Assembly: GCF_004359215.1 (NCBI RefSeq)
Contig: NW_027152029.1
Span: forward strand, 1,431,242 to 1,495,241
Length of the DNA stretch: 64,000 bases
Reading direction: 5' to 3'
Source: Bremia lactucae
Lineage: Eukaryota; Oomycota; Peronosporomycetes; Peronosporales; Peronosporaceae
This document shows, one piece after another, positions 43,585 to 55,185 of this stretch (its first letter is position 1; every line of letters starts with the position of its first letter). Below the pieces are notes generated by a model that worked only from the letters and a program-made list of their open reading frames with translations, searched no databases and had not been told where the DNA came from. Position numbers and translations under genes: made by a program.

Positions 43585-44717
43585 CTAAATGCTGCTTGAA
43601 CAGCCGCAGTTACCTCGGCAATGCTTTTCATCAAATTTTGGTGTTGCAAGGCTGGATAGCATTGAAGATGCCCAAATCATGCACGTTTTGTCTGGACGTT
43701 TAAGTGGCTGACATGATAATTGAATATCCATACCGAATGCCTGCGCCACCTCATTGAACGTGATATCTGACGGGCTGATGTGGGGCTTGGTGTTGTCTTG
43801 CTGTATCACAAAAGCTGCCGATCCGGTTGAATTGGGCCATTTGCTGCGAATCGCAGGAATAACCTTCTCGATAATCATTTGGGTTTATTGAACTTTGGTC
43901 ACTGAATTAATTATCTGTGGCCATGGGTCCCGCTGCCTTGTTCTTGCTAGAGCACTTGGCAGGTTCTTGGGTGACAAAAGTCCAAATCTCAACTTCCCTA
44001 ACTTTCCATCAAACCTCTTAATCCTAGCTGTATCCCATCTGGGCCTTGCCACTGCAGCGAGGACCATCACTTTTGTGATGAATCTCTTGCTTTTGCAAGT
44101 CCTGTGAGGGTGTTCCTCGCCATCGGCCCGATAATATTTCTACTGACTCTTTGAAATATAGAGCCATTTCTCGTCGACATGGACGTGATCGTTCATGTTT
44201 TGAAAATGAGGCGCGCCCAATGAAACGCTGTTGGAATCCAGCATGGACAGGCAGTTGTTGAGGCGCGTCTTTTTGTTCTCATCTGTGAGAAAGGGCTTAA
44301 CGGCATTAGAATATGCCTTCAGTATCCTTTCCCTAAGCAGTTTTTGAGCAGTCGCAACTCTAATATTTAAAGCAGCTGTCGTTGAACGGATATTGCCTTG
44401 CTTTTTCTTGGGTTTCGACTCGATATCAGCTTGCGGAATCGATTTTCGCTTCCGACCGACATTTCCCACTTTCTAGCTTGTAAAATCAGCAGCAACTGAT
44501 CCATCGTTTACAGACTGTCGTCTTTGTTGCCAGATTTCGCCACGACCTTGCCAGTTATGAGTAATTTGGTCACAGCATCGTTGATAGTGCCATACGGAAG
44601 GTGTCCGCGAACACAATACTCCAACAAAAACTCAAACACACTTCTTCGTTGGATAGGCGTCAGTTGTTTGCCCTTGAAACCGGTCTGTCGAGTAATAATA
44701 GGCTCAACGACATCCAT
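43585..44717 (-). pseudogene. Mariner/Tc1-like transposase remnant
   Basis: Three minus-strand blocks in family order. 44717-44508 is an N-terminal helix-turn-helix region (GKQLTPIQRRSVFEFLLEYC). 44469-44140 has GNVGRKRKSIPQADIE and NDHVHVDEKWLYISKS with the first catalytic Asp. 43878-43585 has FVIQQDNTKPHISPSDI with the second Asp and, 34 residues later, RPD at the third-Asp position. Frames are broken between blocks and about 260 bases are unassigned between the second and third. I could not find terminal inverted repeats, so the element ends are unknown. Dead copy. Confidence 0.82.
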
Positions 44718-44898
44718 TCAAGCAAACCGGTGCTTCAAAAATCGAGATGAAGTTTTCGGCGCGAAACTGTAATTTCTCAGCAGCCAGGAGCGCGCCAAAA
44801 CTGAAAATTTGATTGGCGGACTGCATAGCGCAAGAAGCATGTTATGAGCTTTTCCACGGACCTTTTTACTAAAAAAATATATTAGGCATACTGTCGAC

Positions 44899-47800
44899 AC
44901 CGAGACAGCGAAAGACGCGAAGCGTCAGTAGCGTCACAAAGTGATACTAGCGAGTAGTGTGACTGGGAACATTGAGGGGAAAGTTATCCTTCAGGCAATT
45001 CCTTCGTTACATGCTCTCTTAGATCCAGACGAAATGTATGCTGATGAGTTCGACCGAGCCTTGAAAGCTGATGACTTATCTGAGATGGTGGTCATTCGAC
45101 CAGATACTCATCATCGCTTCTAGATGAAGCCGTCCTTTGTTCAGGAATTCTAAGATGTGGTGCGCACCAACCCACCATCTGTTTCACCTCCGGATAGAGG
45201 TGTCCGTCATGAAATTGACTTGGCTCCGGGAACAAAATACTGTGTTGCGCGACAGTGGTCTTTATTAAAGGACAGTGTGACGTCATTGATGATTTCTCGG
45301 TGCTAAGCACAAGGCTGGAATGGTAGGTGAGAGTAAATTTTTCCATTTTACATCGACATTTTGTGTCAAAAAGCTCAATGGCAAATAGCGCATTGTACAC
45401 GCTTACAACAAGCTTAATGTTGCCTCATTCCTATTAAGGATGCTCTTCAGAACAATTATGGTGGGATTCACAATGTACAGTGTACTTGACTTAGTCGATG
45501 GCTATTACTTGCTGCTCATCTGCTCATAAGAGCTAGCGATATTCCGCTCACAGCGTTTAGCACCCCAAGTGGCATGTTGTAGGAGTGGCTGGTGGGCTTC
45601 TTAATACCCCGGCTACTTTCAATCGCTTTGTAACGCAACTGTCCGTCCTCATTGAGGTTATGCACAGACTTTATTGATAACATATTTGTTTACAGTCGTG
45701 CAAGACAGGGCCATACGGATGTGGAAAATCACTTAGACCATTTGCGAGCAGTGCTCGAGTGTATAAGTACAAATAAATTGTATGCTAATGCATCTAAATG
45801 CATTTTTGAAGCAGAAGATTTTTTTAGGATAATTTATTGGGAAGCGAGGTCTTACAGCGGATCCTGCTAAGGTAAAAACCATAGATGATTCGCCAGTTCC
45901 TAAGAACCAAATGATTTACGTAAGTGGTTGGGCTTCGCCAACTACTTGCACAAATATAGCGAGAATTACGCCGATATGGCTAGGCCATAATCCATCTCCT
46001 TAAAAATGTACGAATTGGTGTGGGCTAGCTCCGACCATAGTGCTTTTAAATCAGTCAAATATATTTTCATCTTAGCCCCGATTTTGGCTCTGCCAAATCT
46101 AAATCGGCCTTTTGGTGTCGTCTTTGACGTATCGGATTTTGCCATGGACAGCGCTCTGTTACAAACAGATAGTAATGGGCGAGAACGTATACTTGCGTTC
46201 GAGTCTAGACAGCTTATAGCTGTGAAAAGAGCTACCCAGTTCATGACAAAGAGTCACTTGCAATGAAGTATGCTCTAATTAAATTCAGACTTCATGTGCT
46301 TGGCTCTAAGCCGCTTGTGATCTATACAGATGACGCTTCTTTACGCACTGCGACTAAGTCGCCTTATCTATCACAGAGAATGGCTCGATGGCTTTCATTT
46401 TTTGCCGAATACAATTTCGAGGTGAAATATAAGCCTGGCAAAACAGAATGCTTTGGCTGATGCGTTTTCACGCAGACCGGATAATGAGATATCTCATGTA
46501 ACGACTATAACGTCATCAATTACTGGATGAATCCGTTCGGCTTATGTCAAGGATGAACAGTTTGTATCTCTGCTGAGCTCTTCCGAGCACTAAATCCTAG
46601 TATCGGACATTAAATTGTTGGCACGTTTGCGTGCGAGCTTGCATCGACTTTCTATCGATAATGGCCTGTTGCTTTATTGCACGGATGCTGCGGATATTCC
46701 TCGCATCGTAGTTCTTCTTGATGAGGATCTAACGTATCATATCCTCTATGAGGAACACGATAATACTCTTGGTGGTCATCTCGGCCGAAAAAAAGTCCGA
46801 TGACTCCGTGAACCAAATGTATTGGTGGCCTATACTACCTATGTTCGCACACGCAAAGCTTGCCAACGGTTGATACCATCGGCTCATGCAATTGCGCCAC
46901 TGGCCAGTCTCCCCGAAGCCATAGGGTGTTGGGAGTCCATTAGCAGGGTTTGTGTTTGGCCTACCCAAAGATTCGAATGGCAACACAGGCATCGCGGTCT
47001 ACGTTGACCGACTGAGCAAAAAAAATGGCTCACTTAGCGGCTGTGCCAGATGCCATCGATAACGAAGGTATAGCAAAGCTGTTCATTAATTGCGTGTTTG
47101 CCAACACGGTTTGCCTATGGCAATTGTTTCTGATAGAGACCCCGTTTCACGGGTAAATTTTGGAGATCGACTTCCGAGTGTTTATCACCAGATTGGACAT
47201 GTCCACATGCAGACCATCCGCATACTTATGGTCAAAACAAAACGTGTCAATCGCGTCATTGAAGAGGTTCTGCGCAGTGTGTGTGTTGAAACACCAAAGC
47301 GCCGGAGCACAATGCTCTTGGTAGTAGGATTTGCGTTAAATAACGCTGTACATGCCTCTACCACCAATACTTTGTTCTACGTAAACGGTATCACGCACCT
47401 ACGCGTTCCATTAACGATACCACGACGTGGTTCAGGGCTTGGTGGGGGAGAATCAGCCAATAGGCTTGCTGATATCAGCCCTGTTACCGTTAGGATACAA
47501 GTCAGCGAGTTTCGCGCAACGCGATTTAGTGTCTTAAGACACGTGCTTGGCACAATGGCTGATAGTTAAGACAAATAGAAAGAAAAAAATAGATGATAAA
47601 GGCAGAAGTTGTATCGATTGTTATGCGGTCAGTGACTGAGTCTACCTACCTACGAATTAGTGTCCGCAGGCTTTCAGACCAAATTGCGCCCGCGCTTTAT
47701 TGGACCTTTATCGGTCGTGGCCAAGAAAGGCCTAACTCACGCTAAATCGTTCTCGCAAGCTGCGTACACACCCAGTGGTCTACGTCGGCTCGCTTAAGCC

Positions 47801-48310
47801 ATGTCGGGACCTTCCCACGTGAACTCAGAGGCGCTCGCTCGCGCCGAGACAGGCGGCCGTACCGCAGATTGCTGCATCCTCAAATAAATGTCCAGCTGGC
47901 CCTCTAAATGAGTATGTTGACGTTCCAACGTCTTAAGACGGTTTTGGACCGAGTCAATGAAGCCCTCAATCCGAGCAAAGCTCTTGCGAAGAAGTTGCAC
48001 CTCGTATCAAATGCCTTCACCGAAATTTCGACTACCTCCTGCTTGCTCAATGCGCGAGTGAACCTTCAGTTTCACGTTGAGATACTTCTAAAGCAACGTC
48101 GTCGCAAGGGTCAACACCAGTATCTGGTGTAGTGGCTTGGGAACCCGTCTTTGAAAAACTCGTGGGAGTTTGAGGTACCTCTTCGGCAAGATTGCCCGTA
48201 CGCTGTTGACTTATTTGAGCCCCGAGGTCAGGGTCAACTTGCGTCAAACGACCCTTCCCACCAATAGAGGTGATTCTAGATTGATCTTGAGCATCAGTGC
48301 GGCTTGGATT
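44899..48310 (+). pseudogene. Gypsy A3, 5'-truncated pol (RT to chromodomain)
   Basis: Begins in the protease-RT linker (homologous to about 39040 in A2), so LTR, gag and protease are missing. RT at 45200-45870 with FIDN for YxDD at 45670-45681 and LECISTNKLYANASKCIF. RNase H at 46080-46460 (LNRPFGVVFDVSDFAMDSAL, TDDASLRTATKSPYLSQRMA, EYNFEVKYKPGKTE), almost intact. Integrase zinc and core at 46615-47570 (LLDEDLTYHILYEEHDNTLG, HLGRKKVR; NTLFYVNGITHLRVPLTIPR). Integrase tail near 47700-47800. Chromodomain at about 48050-48300 (NLQFHVEILLKQRRRKGQHQ, YLV). Many frame breaks. Confidence 0.82.
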
Positions 48311-48515
48311 CATGGTTGCGCGTGCAACTGAAGCCCTGGAGTGCTGGTTAGGTCTATCCTCGTCTTGAGACACATATACCGGACGTTACTGGCCTTTGGC
48401 CTTAAGCTTTGCGAAATCAAATCGAAGTTTCCGCTCCAAACGAATGTCAGCCACATTCGCATAGTCTTTTATGGACCAGATGTTGCGGAGGCGACGGGCC
48501 TGATGGACCCGATTC

Positions 48516-49165
48516 TCAAACGAATCTTTGTTTTCGCTTTCTACTTCGTTTGGAAAACAAAATGATCGGAATTCCCCTCATTGAGGTCACCGATGCACCA
48601 CGTGCCTGATCACGCAGACGCGTCAAATATTGACGTCGCGTCATTATCTTCGGCCTAAGGTATCGCTCATGAAGACCGTTGCGAGCAGCGAGCTCTCCCG
48701 GCGTCCGCGCCGTGGGTCCAGATATCCAGATGGCCAAGCAGCGACCCACATCCTCTTGGAGGGGCTCTTTTTCAAACTAAGAGAGTGAATCGATATTAGC
48801 TGTGAGCCTTGGCTTTAGCATCCCACACTAAGTGAAGTGAATCGATACTCGCTGTGAGCCTTGGCTTTAGCACCATCTCACGAGCTCGCCATTCGTTGAA
48901 GGTTGCCTGCTCTTGCTCTTCATCGAGCGCGTTCGTAATTATACCGGTCTCAAGGCCCGGTGTCCAGCGTAATGCGGTTAAAGCATTCGCGACGCCCCTT
49001 TCTGGGAACGGATTTGGGGCTCGACGAGATTCGTCCAAACGTGGGGGCATATTCGGAGCGACGTCCCTTTCACTCATCATCCGATGGAGTGTGGCTATCA
49101 TAGTCCACCAGCAACTCATCGTTGAGGGAGTAGCTAGGAGTCGGTGACTCACGCTTAGATGTCAT
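48516..49165 (-). pseudogene. A-lineage antisense ORF, Gypsy A3
   Basis: ATG at 49165 (MTSKRESPTPSYSLNDELLV, then DYDSHTPSDDE and a stop). A frameshift leads into LDESRRAPNPFPERG, LDEEQEQATF and SIDSLHLVWD, and further blocks follow at 48749-48516 (ARTPGELAARNGLHERYLRP, KIMTRRQYLTRLRDQARG, SKRSRKRKQRF). Conserved motif by motif with A2 despite nucleotide divergence. A 37-base segment is tandemly repeated (48784-48820 and 48836-48872). Lies between the chromodomain and the 3' LTR. Confidence 0.62.
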
Positions 49166-49265
49166 TAGACATAGGAATGCAAAACACAATTGAACGGTTA
49201 GCTGTTTATTTTCAATTTCAAAAAAGAAATGAAGCGATCGGTGCCAACAGTTTGATGGGGGAGGA

Positions 49266-49722
49266 TGTCGGTGGAAGAGCCGTTGTTGTGTTACATTTAC
49301 TTTATGGGTAAAATACCCTTTTGCTCAATTTTTAATAGGAAATATCATTAAAGTTCCCTTTTAATGAATAACATAAGTGGCAGCCACCAGATATAAATCT
49401 GGTGACCGAAATCTATTATTAACTTAGCTAGGGTGAGGTTTTAGATTTAAATAATTAATTTAAGTTCAGTTCCCTTTTGATCTTAAAGCGTCAAGTTCGT
49501 AAGGCTTGCGCATTGATCTGTGAGAGATAGAAGCCTTTCTAAGGTATGCACTAGTTGCCACTTGGTCCCACGAACCGCTGAATTTCTTGAACTAAGATTT
49601 ACTAAGCTCTGCGAGCTTCTACACCTCACTGAGTTGTTGAACTTGTTAATTCTATAGAGCTATGTGACTCTCTGAGTCTATAAGTCTTCCTCTGACTTAA
49701 GGAGCGAGATAGCTTCGCTGCA
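49266..49722 (+). mobile_element. Presumed 3' LTR of Gypsy A3, with polypurine tract
   Basis: A polypurine tract ATGGGGGAGGA at about 49255-49265 is followed by TGTCGGTGG. The far end GGAGCGAGATAGCTTCGCTGCA at 49722 aligns with the A1/A2 LTR end GGAGCAAGGTAGCTCCGCTACA, and GAGTCTATAAGTCTTCCT is shared. The start is inferred from the tract only. Confidence 0.5.
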
Positions 49723-50482
49723 GTTTATTTTCATGCCCAATTCTACTACAAGCGTCTTAGACGCAGAATAATATTCTGCTCCTTTTTTAAAAATTAAAAA
49801 AATCACGCTGACTTACAGTTAACAAGGTCGTGGTTGCTGAAAATGGTGCTTAGTTCTAAATCCTCTGCAGAGGTAACCTGATGAGTGTCACTGAGCTGAG
49901 TATTTCATGAATGGTTGCATTTCAAAACATAGTGGTACTGCTTTCTGATTTGTGCAATGTTTTCCGTTTGTTGTCGTTTAACTGTTTTTACATCAATAAG
50001 GGAGTGTTTTTACCGTGCTGTTATCGTACGCCGTTTAAATGGATATAATATAAAAAATGCTGAATTCAGGGAATTAATTATTCTTTCTGTTGGAAGGTGT
50101 TTGCAAAAGAAAACGATGATTTATTAAGGTCCTTAGCTATCTCTCAACATATCCTCTAAAATCCTTTTTGACTTGTCTTTGTGACGTCGTCTAGTGACGT
50201 CAGTCTATGACATCTTGACCTTACCGGTATTTGCCGTAAATATGTCCGTAATCCTGTGTCGTCATTATGTTCATTTCCGTCATCCTATGTCGTCATTATG
50301 TCCATAATCCTATGTTGTCACCCGCCTGTCCAATGTTACGTTATCCACCTGTTCAAAAGACATTCAGTGGTGTGATGTCAACACTCCCCATAACGCTAGT
50401 GCTGCTTGCGAGTTGGTCCGATGTCACTTGCTTGAAGTAAGTATTTGAGTCGCTTAGTCCCTAGTGCCTCGGCTAACATGTC
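49723..50482. other. Unassigned sequence with a short imperfect repeat
   Basis: No gene seen. At about 50241-50320 there are three imperfect copies of a 25-30 base unit built on TATGTCC.TAATCCTATGTCGTCAT. GACGTC/TGACGTCA-like words occur near 50182-50202. Confidence 0.45.
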
Positions 50483-51180
50483 TGTAACGGGGCATATTTT
50501 GCTAGTACTGATAACAGTACTTACATCCTACTGATTACAGTGAAGGTGGGTTCTGTATGCGGAATGTCGCTAGCTTGCATGAACAGCAGATAATAATTAT
50601 CGAATAAGTCGAGCACACTGTAGATGGTACACCCCACCATACTGTTCTAAAAAACATCTTTTCTAGGAATGGGTGTCTGTGCTGTTATAGTAGCATCATA
50701 TAGCTTATTATAAGCATGCTCAATGGGGAATTTACCATTTGGCATCGAGACACAAAATGCTCGCGTCGATTGGAGAGATACTCTCGCGTACAATTTTAGC
50801 TGCGTGCTTAGGACGGAAGAAATTGTCGATGACGTCAGAATGTTCCTTCGTTAAAAGCCACTGTCGTATAACACAGTATTTGGTTCAAAAATGTTTTACT
50901 GTTGCTGGCGACACACCTCGTGTCGGCACCCATATTCATAATGCTTTGCGGTAACGCATCACGTATTAGTGCCACGATGCACCAATAAGTGGGCATCGTG
51001 GACGTGAGATATTTATGTCTAGATAATCCGCGATTTTTGTTGGCAACGCCAGTATGATTTCGTCCCCAAGTACATACGTGCTTGCGAAGTTTGTCAACGG
51101 GTGAAGCCCAGTGCTTCATCCCGTGCTCCGAGGAACGAATTCAATTTCATGACGTACGACTATATCAGGAGGTAAACAAG
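50483..51180. repeat. LTR start and inverted Gypsy RT/integrase debris
   Basis: TGTAACGGGGCATATTTTGC at 50483 looks like the edge of a further LTR family, with an AGTACTG...CAGTACT hairpin, but no second end was found. Minus-strand A-like RT lies at about 50600-50930. Plus-strand integrase zinc-domain sequence lies at about 51040-51120 (YIRACEVCQRVKPSASSRAP). Fragments only. Confidence 0.5.
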
Positions 51181-51289
51181 GCGGATTGTGACACTACGCC
51201 TTTGAATTTCTCCACTAAAAAAAGATTGATCTGAAGGATCTTTCAAGGGTCGATGATCCACCTCCGCACCGTACCAGACTTCTATATTG

Positions 51290-51840
51290 AGATGTTCTGC
51301 GTCAGGGGACGATGGTGATAATTGGTGGTCTACCAGTCATTGTATCAGCATACAGTTGCTTTGAGCTCGGCGGAGGCAGAAACCATGGTTCTAAGCCTGT
51401 GTCCTTAAGAAGTACTATATGTCTGTGCGATGCTTAAGGATCTCGGTTATGAGCTAGTCAAAGTTACGTTGGTCCGAAAAGATAATCAAGGTTCGATCGT
51501 ATTTACCAACAATGCGGGCTAGAATTGCAAGGATCAAGCACGTCGACATTCGTCACCACTTCATCCCGCAAAAAGTAGCCCGAGACATGATCTTGGTGAA
51601 GTAGAAGATCAGCTTGCAGACATTGTAACGGGTGTCCCGTTAGATACCTATTATTTTACACAAGAGGAATAGTAATATTTTTTTCTATGAGAGGAAACAA
51701 ATAGTGAAGTACAAAATTATTATCTTATTTTAATTTTGACTAAATAGTTCAATATTATTAAATTTGGTAATATTGATGCAATAAGGCATAAGTTCTATTG
51801 ACTTGTTGATTAAGTTTAAATTAACCCGCCATTCGTTACA
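51290..51840 (+). mobile_element. Copia RNase H fragment with its 3' LTR
   Basis: 51320-51560 encodes Copia-type RNase H in one frame broken by stops: HTVALSSAEAE, VLYVCAMLKDLGYELVKV, DNQGSIVFTNNA, then IKHVDIRHHFIP. About 60 bases later an LTR runs from TGTAACGGGTGTCCCGTTAG (51624) to CCCGCCATTCGTTACA (51840), 217 bases. RNase H directly before the 3' LTR is the Copia order, unlike Gypsy. Target duplication not found (GACAT against AAGCA). Confidence 0.75.
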
Positions 51841-52417
51841 AAGCACAATTCGGCGTCGCGCAAGGGGGCTCATTGCACAAGGAGGCGCATTGCATGGTTA
51901 GTTATTAGTACCTGTTAAGCCAGTAGATAAAATATCGTTATAAAATAGCTGAACAATTAATACAGCTTTATTTTTCCTTATTTTAAAGCTTTAGTATTCA
52001 CCCTTAGTAGCTAAGACTTCTACGCTACTTAGATTCATCCTCTGCACGTCGAGTACGTGAAGTAATTGAGGCATCCTCTACGAGGCACATGATACTGTTT
52101 CTAGCGTTCGTCTCAGTCGAGAAAAGACCCAAGGCTTCGTGAGCAGAATTATTGATGGCCCAAATTCTACAAATGGGTGAGCACCTATGTTTGAACGTGC
52201 AAAACTTGTTAACGGTATAAGTCCCTCGACTCATGCAGCTGCTCCACTTACTAGTTTGCCAGTGCCCACTGGGTGTTGGGAGTCTATCAGTATGTATTTT
52301 GTGTCGAAGGCAATACGGACATCGTGGTCTTTTTGAGCGATTGAGAAAATGGCTTACTAAGCGGCTGTGTCGGATACCATCTATGATTACGCCTTTTCTA
52401 GATATCGGCGTTTGAGC
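51841..52417 (+). repeat. Unassigned sequence and Gypsy integrase debris
   Basis: 51841-52070 not recognised. About 52070-52400 is plus-strand integrase zinc/core debris of the A type (IDGPNSTNG, ERAKLVNGISPSTHAAAPLT) with stops. Confidence 0.5.
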
Positions 52418-52857
52418 CGGTAGCGTTGCAGCATTCAGTCTATTGAATGCGTGCACTATCCGCCACCCTTTTAGATTTTAGTGGGGTATGTTTAGCGGTC
52501 GGTGGCCTTTCGCACACCGAAGATCGAAGAGCTATGTGGGGAGGTTGACTCATTCATATGACCCGCTTGTAATCGATCGATAAAGAATTTATCGATCGCA
52601 AGTACTTGTTCACGAGGCAGTGGCCATTGTTTTTTGACAAAGTACTTCGAGTTCGGTTTGAGCTCGATCTCATGTTGAGTGCCTTTATCCTCGTATTGAG
52701 CTGATACAGGGAAAACATCCCTGAATTCCATCAAATCCTTGTATAAAGAAGTGTATTGAGTGACTCCCAGGATTGAGTAGTATTCTCTCAGTCCGAGTCT
52801 TCACATCGAGCACACTTTCGTCTATCGATAAGTTGCTGGAACCCACGACACGAGCTT
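52418..52857 (-). pseudogene. RT N-terminus of Gypsy C
   Basis: Minus strand: linker SSNLSIDESVLDVKTRTER up to 52857, then MEFRDVFPVSAQYEDKGTQ, KKQWPLPREQVLAIDKFF and SPHSSSIFGVRKAT at 52734-52492. After a short damaged stretch, HAFNRLNAATLPAQTPISRK follows at 52456. Truncated at about 52418, where unrelated integrase debris begins. The active site is not reached. Confidence 0.82.
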
Positions 52858-54295
52858 GGAGGCCCAGAACCTATGGACCTTTCTTATGTCGAAAGCGAGA
52901 GACCTCGCTATTCAGACAATAAGCAATTGCGGAAATGCAATTGCTGTCATAAGTTAGGTCACCACGCTCATAAGTGTAGTGCCCCACGCCCAGTACCGAG
53001 AGGTACTGAACGTAACTATGGACTGAATGCCAAAAAGGGCAATCGTCGCGGGTCGGACGTTGTTGCGAAATCGCAACAGCACGGCGGACCGCCAAAAAGC
53101 GGTCGGGGTCAGTAGGGGCGCAACGCCCTACTTATCCACCAACCTCAACAGAATTTGCAAATCTCTTGACTTAAGTTGCTCCAGACATACAATCATTATG
53201 TGTCTCTGCACCTGGTGATTAGGTATCCCTCATCAGTTTAAAGTTAAAAGGGACAAATGATTTGTCGCTTAGAGCTCTAGTGGACTGTGCAGCGTCGAAT
53301 AACTTTATTCGTCGCCAGTCGCTAGAGGGTCGTAGGCTCAAATATGTTGAGCGCGACATCCCTCCAACGAGGATGACGGTGCGTCTAGCGACAGGCGCAT
53401 CGATAACAGAACTGAAACGCGTAGTGACATTTCACTACAATCTAAAAGATTTACAGAACGATGATGATTTCGTCGTACTGGACTTGGATGGCAAATTTGA
53501 TGCCATCCTAGGTTTACGTTGGCTCAGAAAATATGAGCCAAGAATCAGCTGGCAGCATCGATCCGTAAAGATGCCTGCCGCTTGTTCATCAGATGGCAAT
53601 ATGATGAACGTCTTGGAGCGTGCACAAGCGTGTGAATGTACTACGAGTGAGTGCGATGGCCTCACTTGTGGTACGGTCGTTAGTACGACTGCACAAGATC
53701 ACGGTGTGATTACAACTCACACTGTGGGGTCAGCTGCCGGCGGCTCTGCGAATGCACAGGCATCGCCGAAGGTCCACTAATCGAATACGTCGAGTGGATT
53801 GAGACATGAATGCACGCCTAGCGAGCGACATTCAAGGACGATACCGGTTGCCCAAAATGCCAACACGATGATCCTGAGTCGAGTAGAGAGTCGACCGTAG
53901 AGGACCCGACTGTCATAGCGCAATCACAGTCGGAAGACGTTGAGGGAATAAGTCCCCACGTACTTGAGGAGAAATCTCCTCAAATAGTTAATGCTAAAGT
54001 GACAAGACTTCAGCATCCCGAGGGATCAATCCCTCGGCAGCCTGTGGATAACTTCCAGGAAATAACCGAAACATTAAATATCTTGGTTAATGACGGATCA
54101 AGAGCAGGCGCTTGTACTCCTGATCTGTATGTGTCTCCAAAGCTTACTTCGGAGATAACTCATTTACCAACCCTAGAGCCCAAGCGGTTCTGAAAAGATC
54201 TGCAAAGTGGTAGAATCAAGCAGATCTGTTTACTCATCACAGAGGACGAATACGTAACGATATTCGATCGACGGTAATTTTTGCAGAGAACGAAC
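52858..54295 (+). pseudogene. Zinc knuckle, aspartic protease and linker of Gypsy C, inverted segment
   Basis: Plus strand, opposite to the rest of C. Starts GPEPMDLSYVESERP. Zinc knuckle CNCCHKLGHHAHKC (C-x2-C-x4-H-x4-C) at about 52939-52980. The protease frame 53262-53780 has the active site LVDCAASNNF (usual form VDSGAS), RLATGASITE, VVLDLDGKFDAILGLRWL and the W-rich end. The linker to RT at 53999-54270 has PTLEPKRF and a TEDEY motif. The order is correct if this piece is flipped back between the minus-strand gag and RT. Confidence 0.82.
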
Positions 54296-55140
54296 CTGGG
54301 AGGACGATACGATGACGAACTAGCTTGAGCCTGTCTCAAGCTAAAGTCCTCCTGTTCCGCAACGGAAATTGCTTCTTTAAGCGTCTCCAGTTCTAAGCGG
54401 AACAGGTGGGTCTTCACGGGACCATCCGTAAGACTTTGTATGAACACCGTAATCAACGCGTGTTCATGAACTGGGTTGTTCGTGATACAACTCGCTAAGA
54501 GTCGTATGTGCTGGGCATAGCGTGAAAATCATGCTTGCCTTGCTTGAGTTTCAGAAGCTTTGAACGAGCTCTGAACTCAGCCCTTGGCAGTTCAAACGTC
54601 TGTTTGAGCCGGGCTTTAAAAGCCTCTAGCGACCCAAAGACATATAGGTCGCGCAACGTAAGGCCTACTGCCCAAGTTTTGGCACGACCTGCCAAATTTG
54701 ATTGAGCAAATGCGACTTGCATTTGCTCGTCGACGATGTGACGAGCCCTTATGGCATCGTCCAACTCGACGAAGCGTCTTATGAGGGAGTCTTCTTCGAC
54801 TCCACTATACTTAGAGATGTCTATCTTTAAGGTTTCGGGACGACGCGTGTGCGTCATCCTCTGTACCTGTTGTAACCTCAACAATTCTGCCTGTTGAGAG
54901 CCTTGCTGATTAAGCAAGGGTCCCTTCCCCTTCGCCTCGTCAAGTTCATGTTGTATGAACTTGGCGATGGCTGAATGGAGGGCATCTCTGTCCAAACCGG
55001 ACAGCATGGCCAAAAATGGCATCATTTCCTACGGTCAAACTCATTCGTTCGACCGCACTCCTTTCTATGTCACTTAGAAAGGAGTAGCTATCACGCGAAA
55101 CGTGACGCTTATTTCCATTACCATCTAACATGTCCATGTT
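54296..55140 (-). pseudogene. Gag capsid region of Gypsy C
   Basis: Minus strand from the ATG near 55137 (MDMLDGNGNKRHVSRDSYSF). A frameshift leads to 55025-54495 (GLDRDALHSAIAKFIQHELD, KIDISKYSGVEEDSLIRRFV, GRAKTWAVGLTLRDLYVFGS), then 54456-54296 (SLTDGPVKTHLFRLE, EDFSLRQAQASSSSYRPPR). Typical Gypsy retrotransposon gag. Cut at 54295 by the inversion before its zinc knuckle. Confidence 0.85.
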
Positions 55141-55173
55141 AAGTGATAGAACTGTGGTCCTTGGACAGACAAC

Positions 55174-55185
55174 CAAGTGCTACCA
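55174..55185 (-). other. Primer-binding site of Gypsy C
   Basis: Minus strand TGGTAGCACTTG, two bases inside the LTR edge at 55188 and immediately upstream of gag. Same 12-mer and spacing as in Gypsy A. This site fixes the true orientation of B-type LTRs. Confidence 0.75.

Noticed and set aside
50241..50320. CRISPR-like array
   Set aside because: Eukaryotic context, imperfect adjacent units and no spacers.
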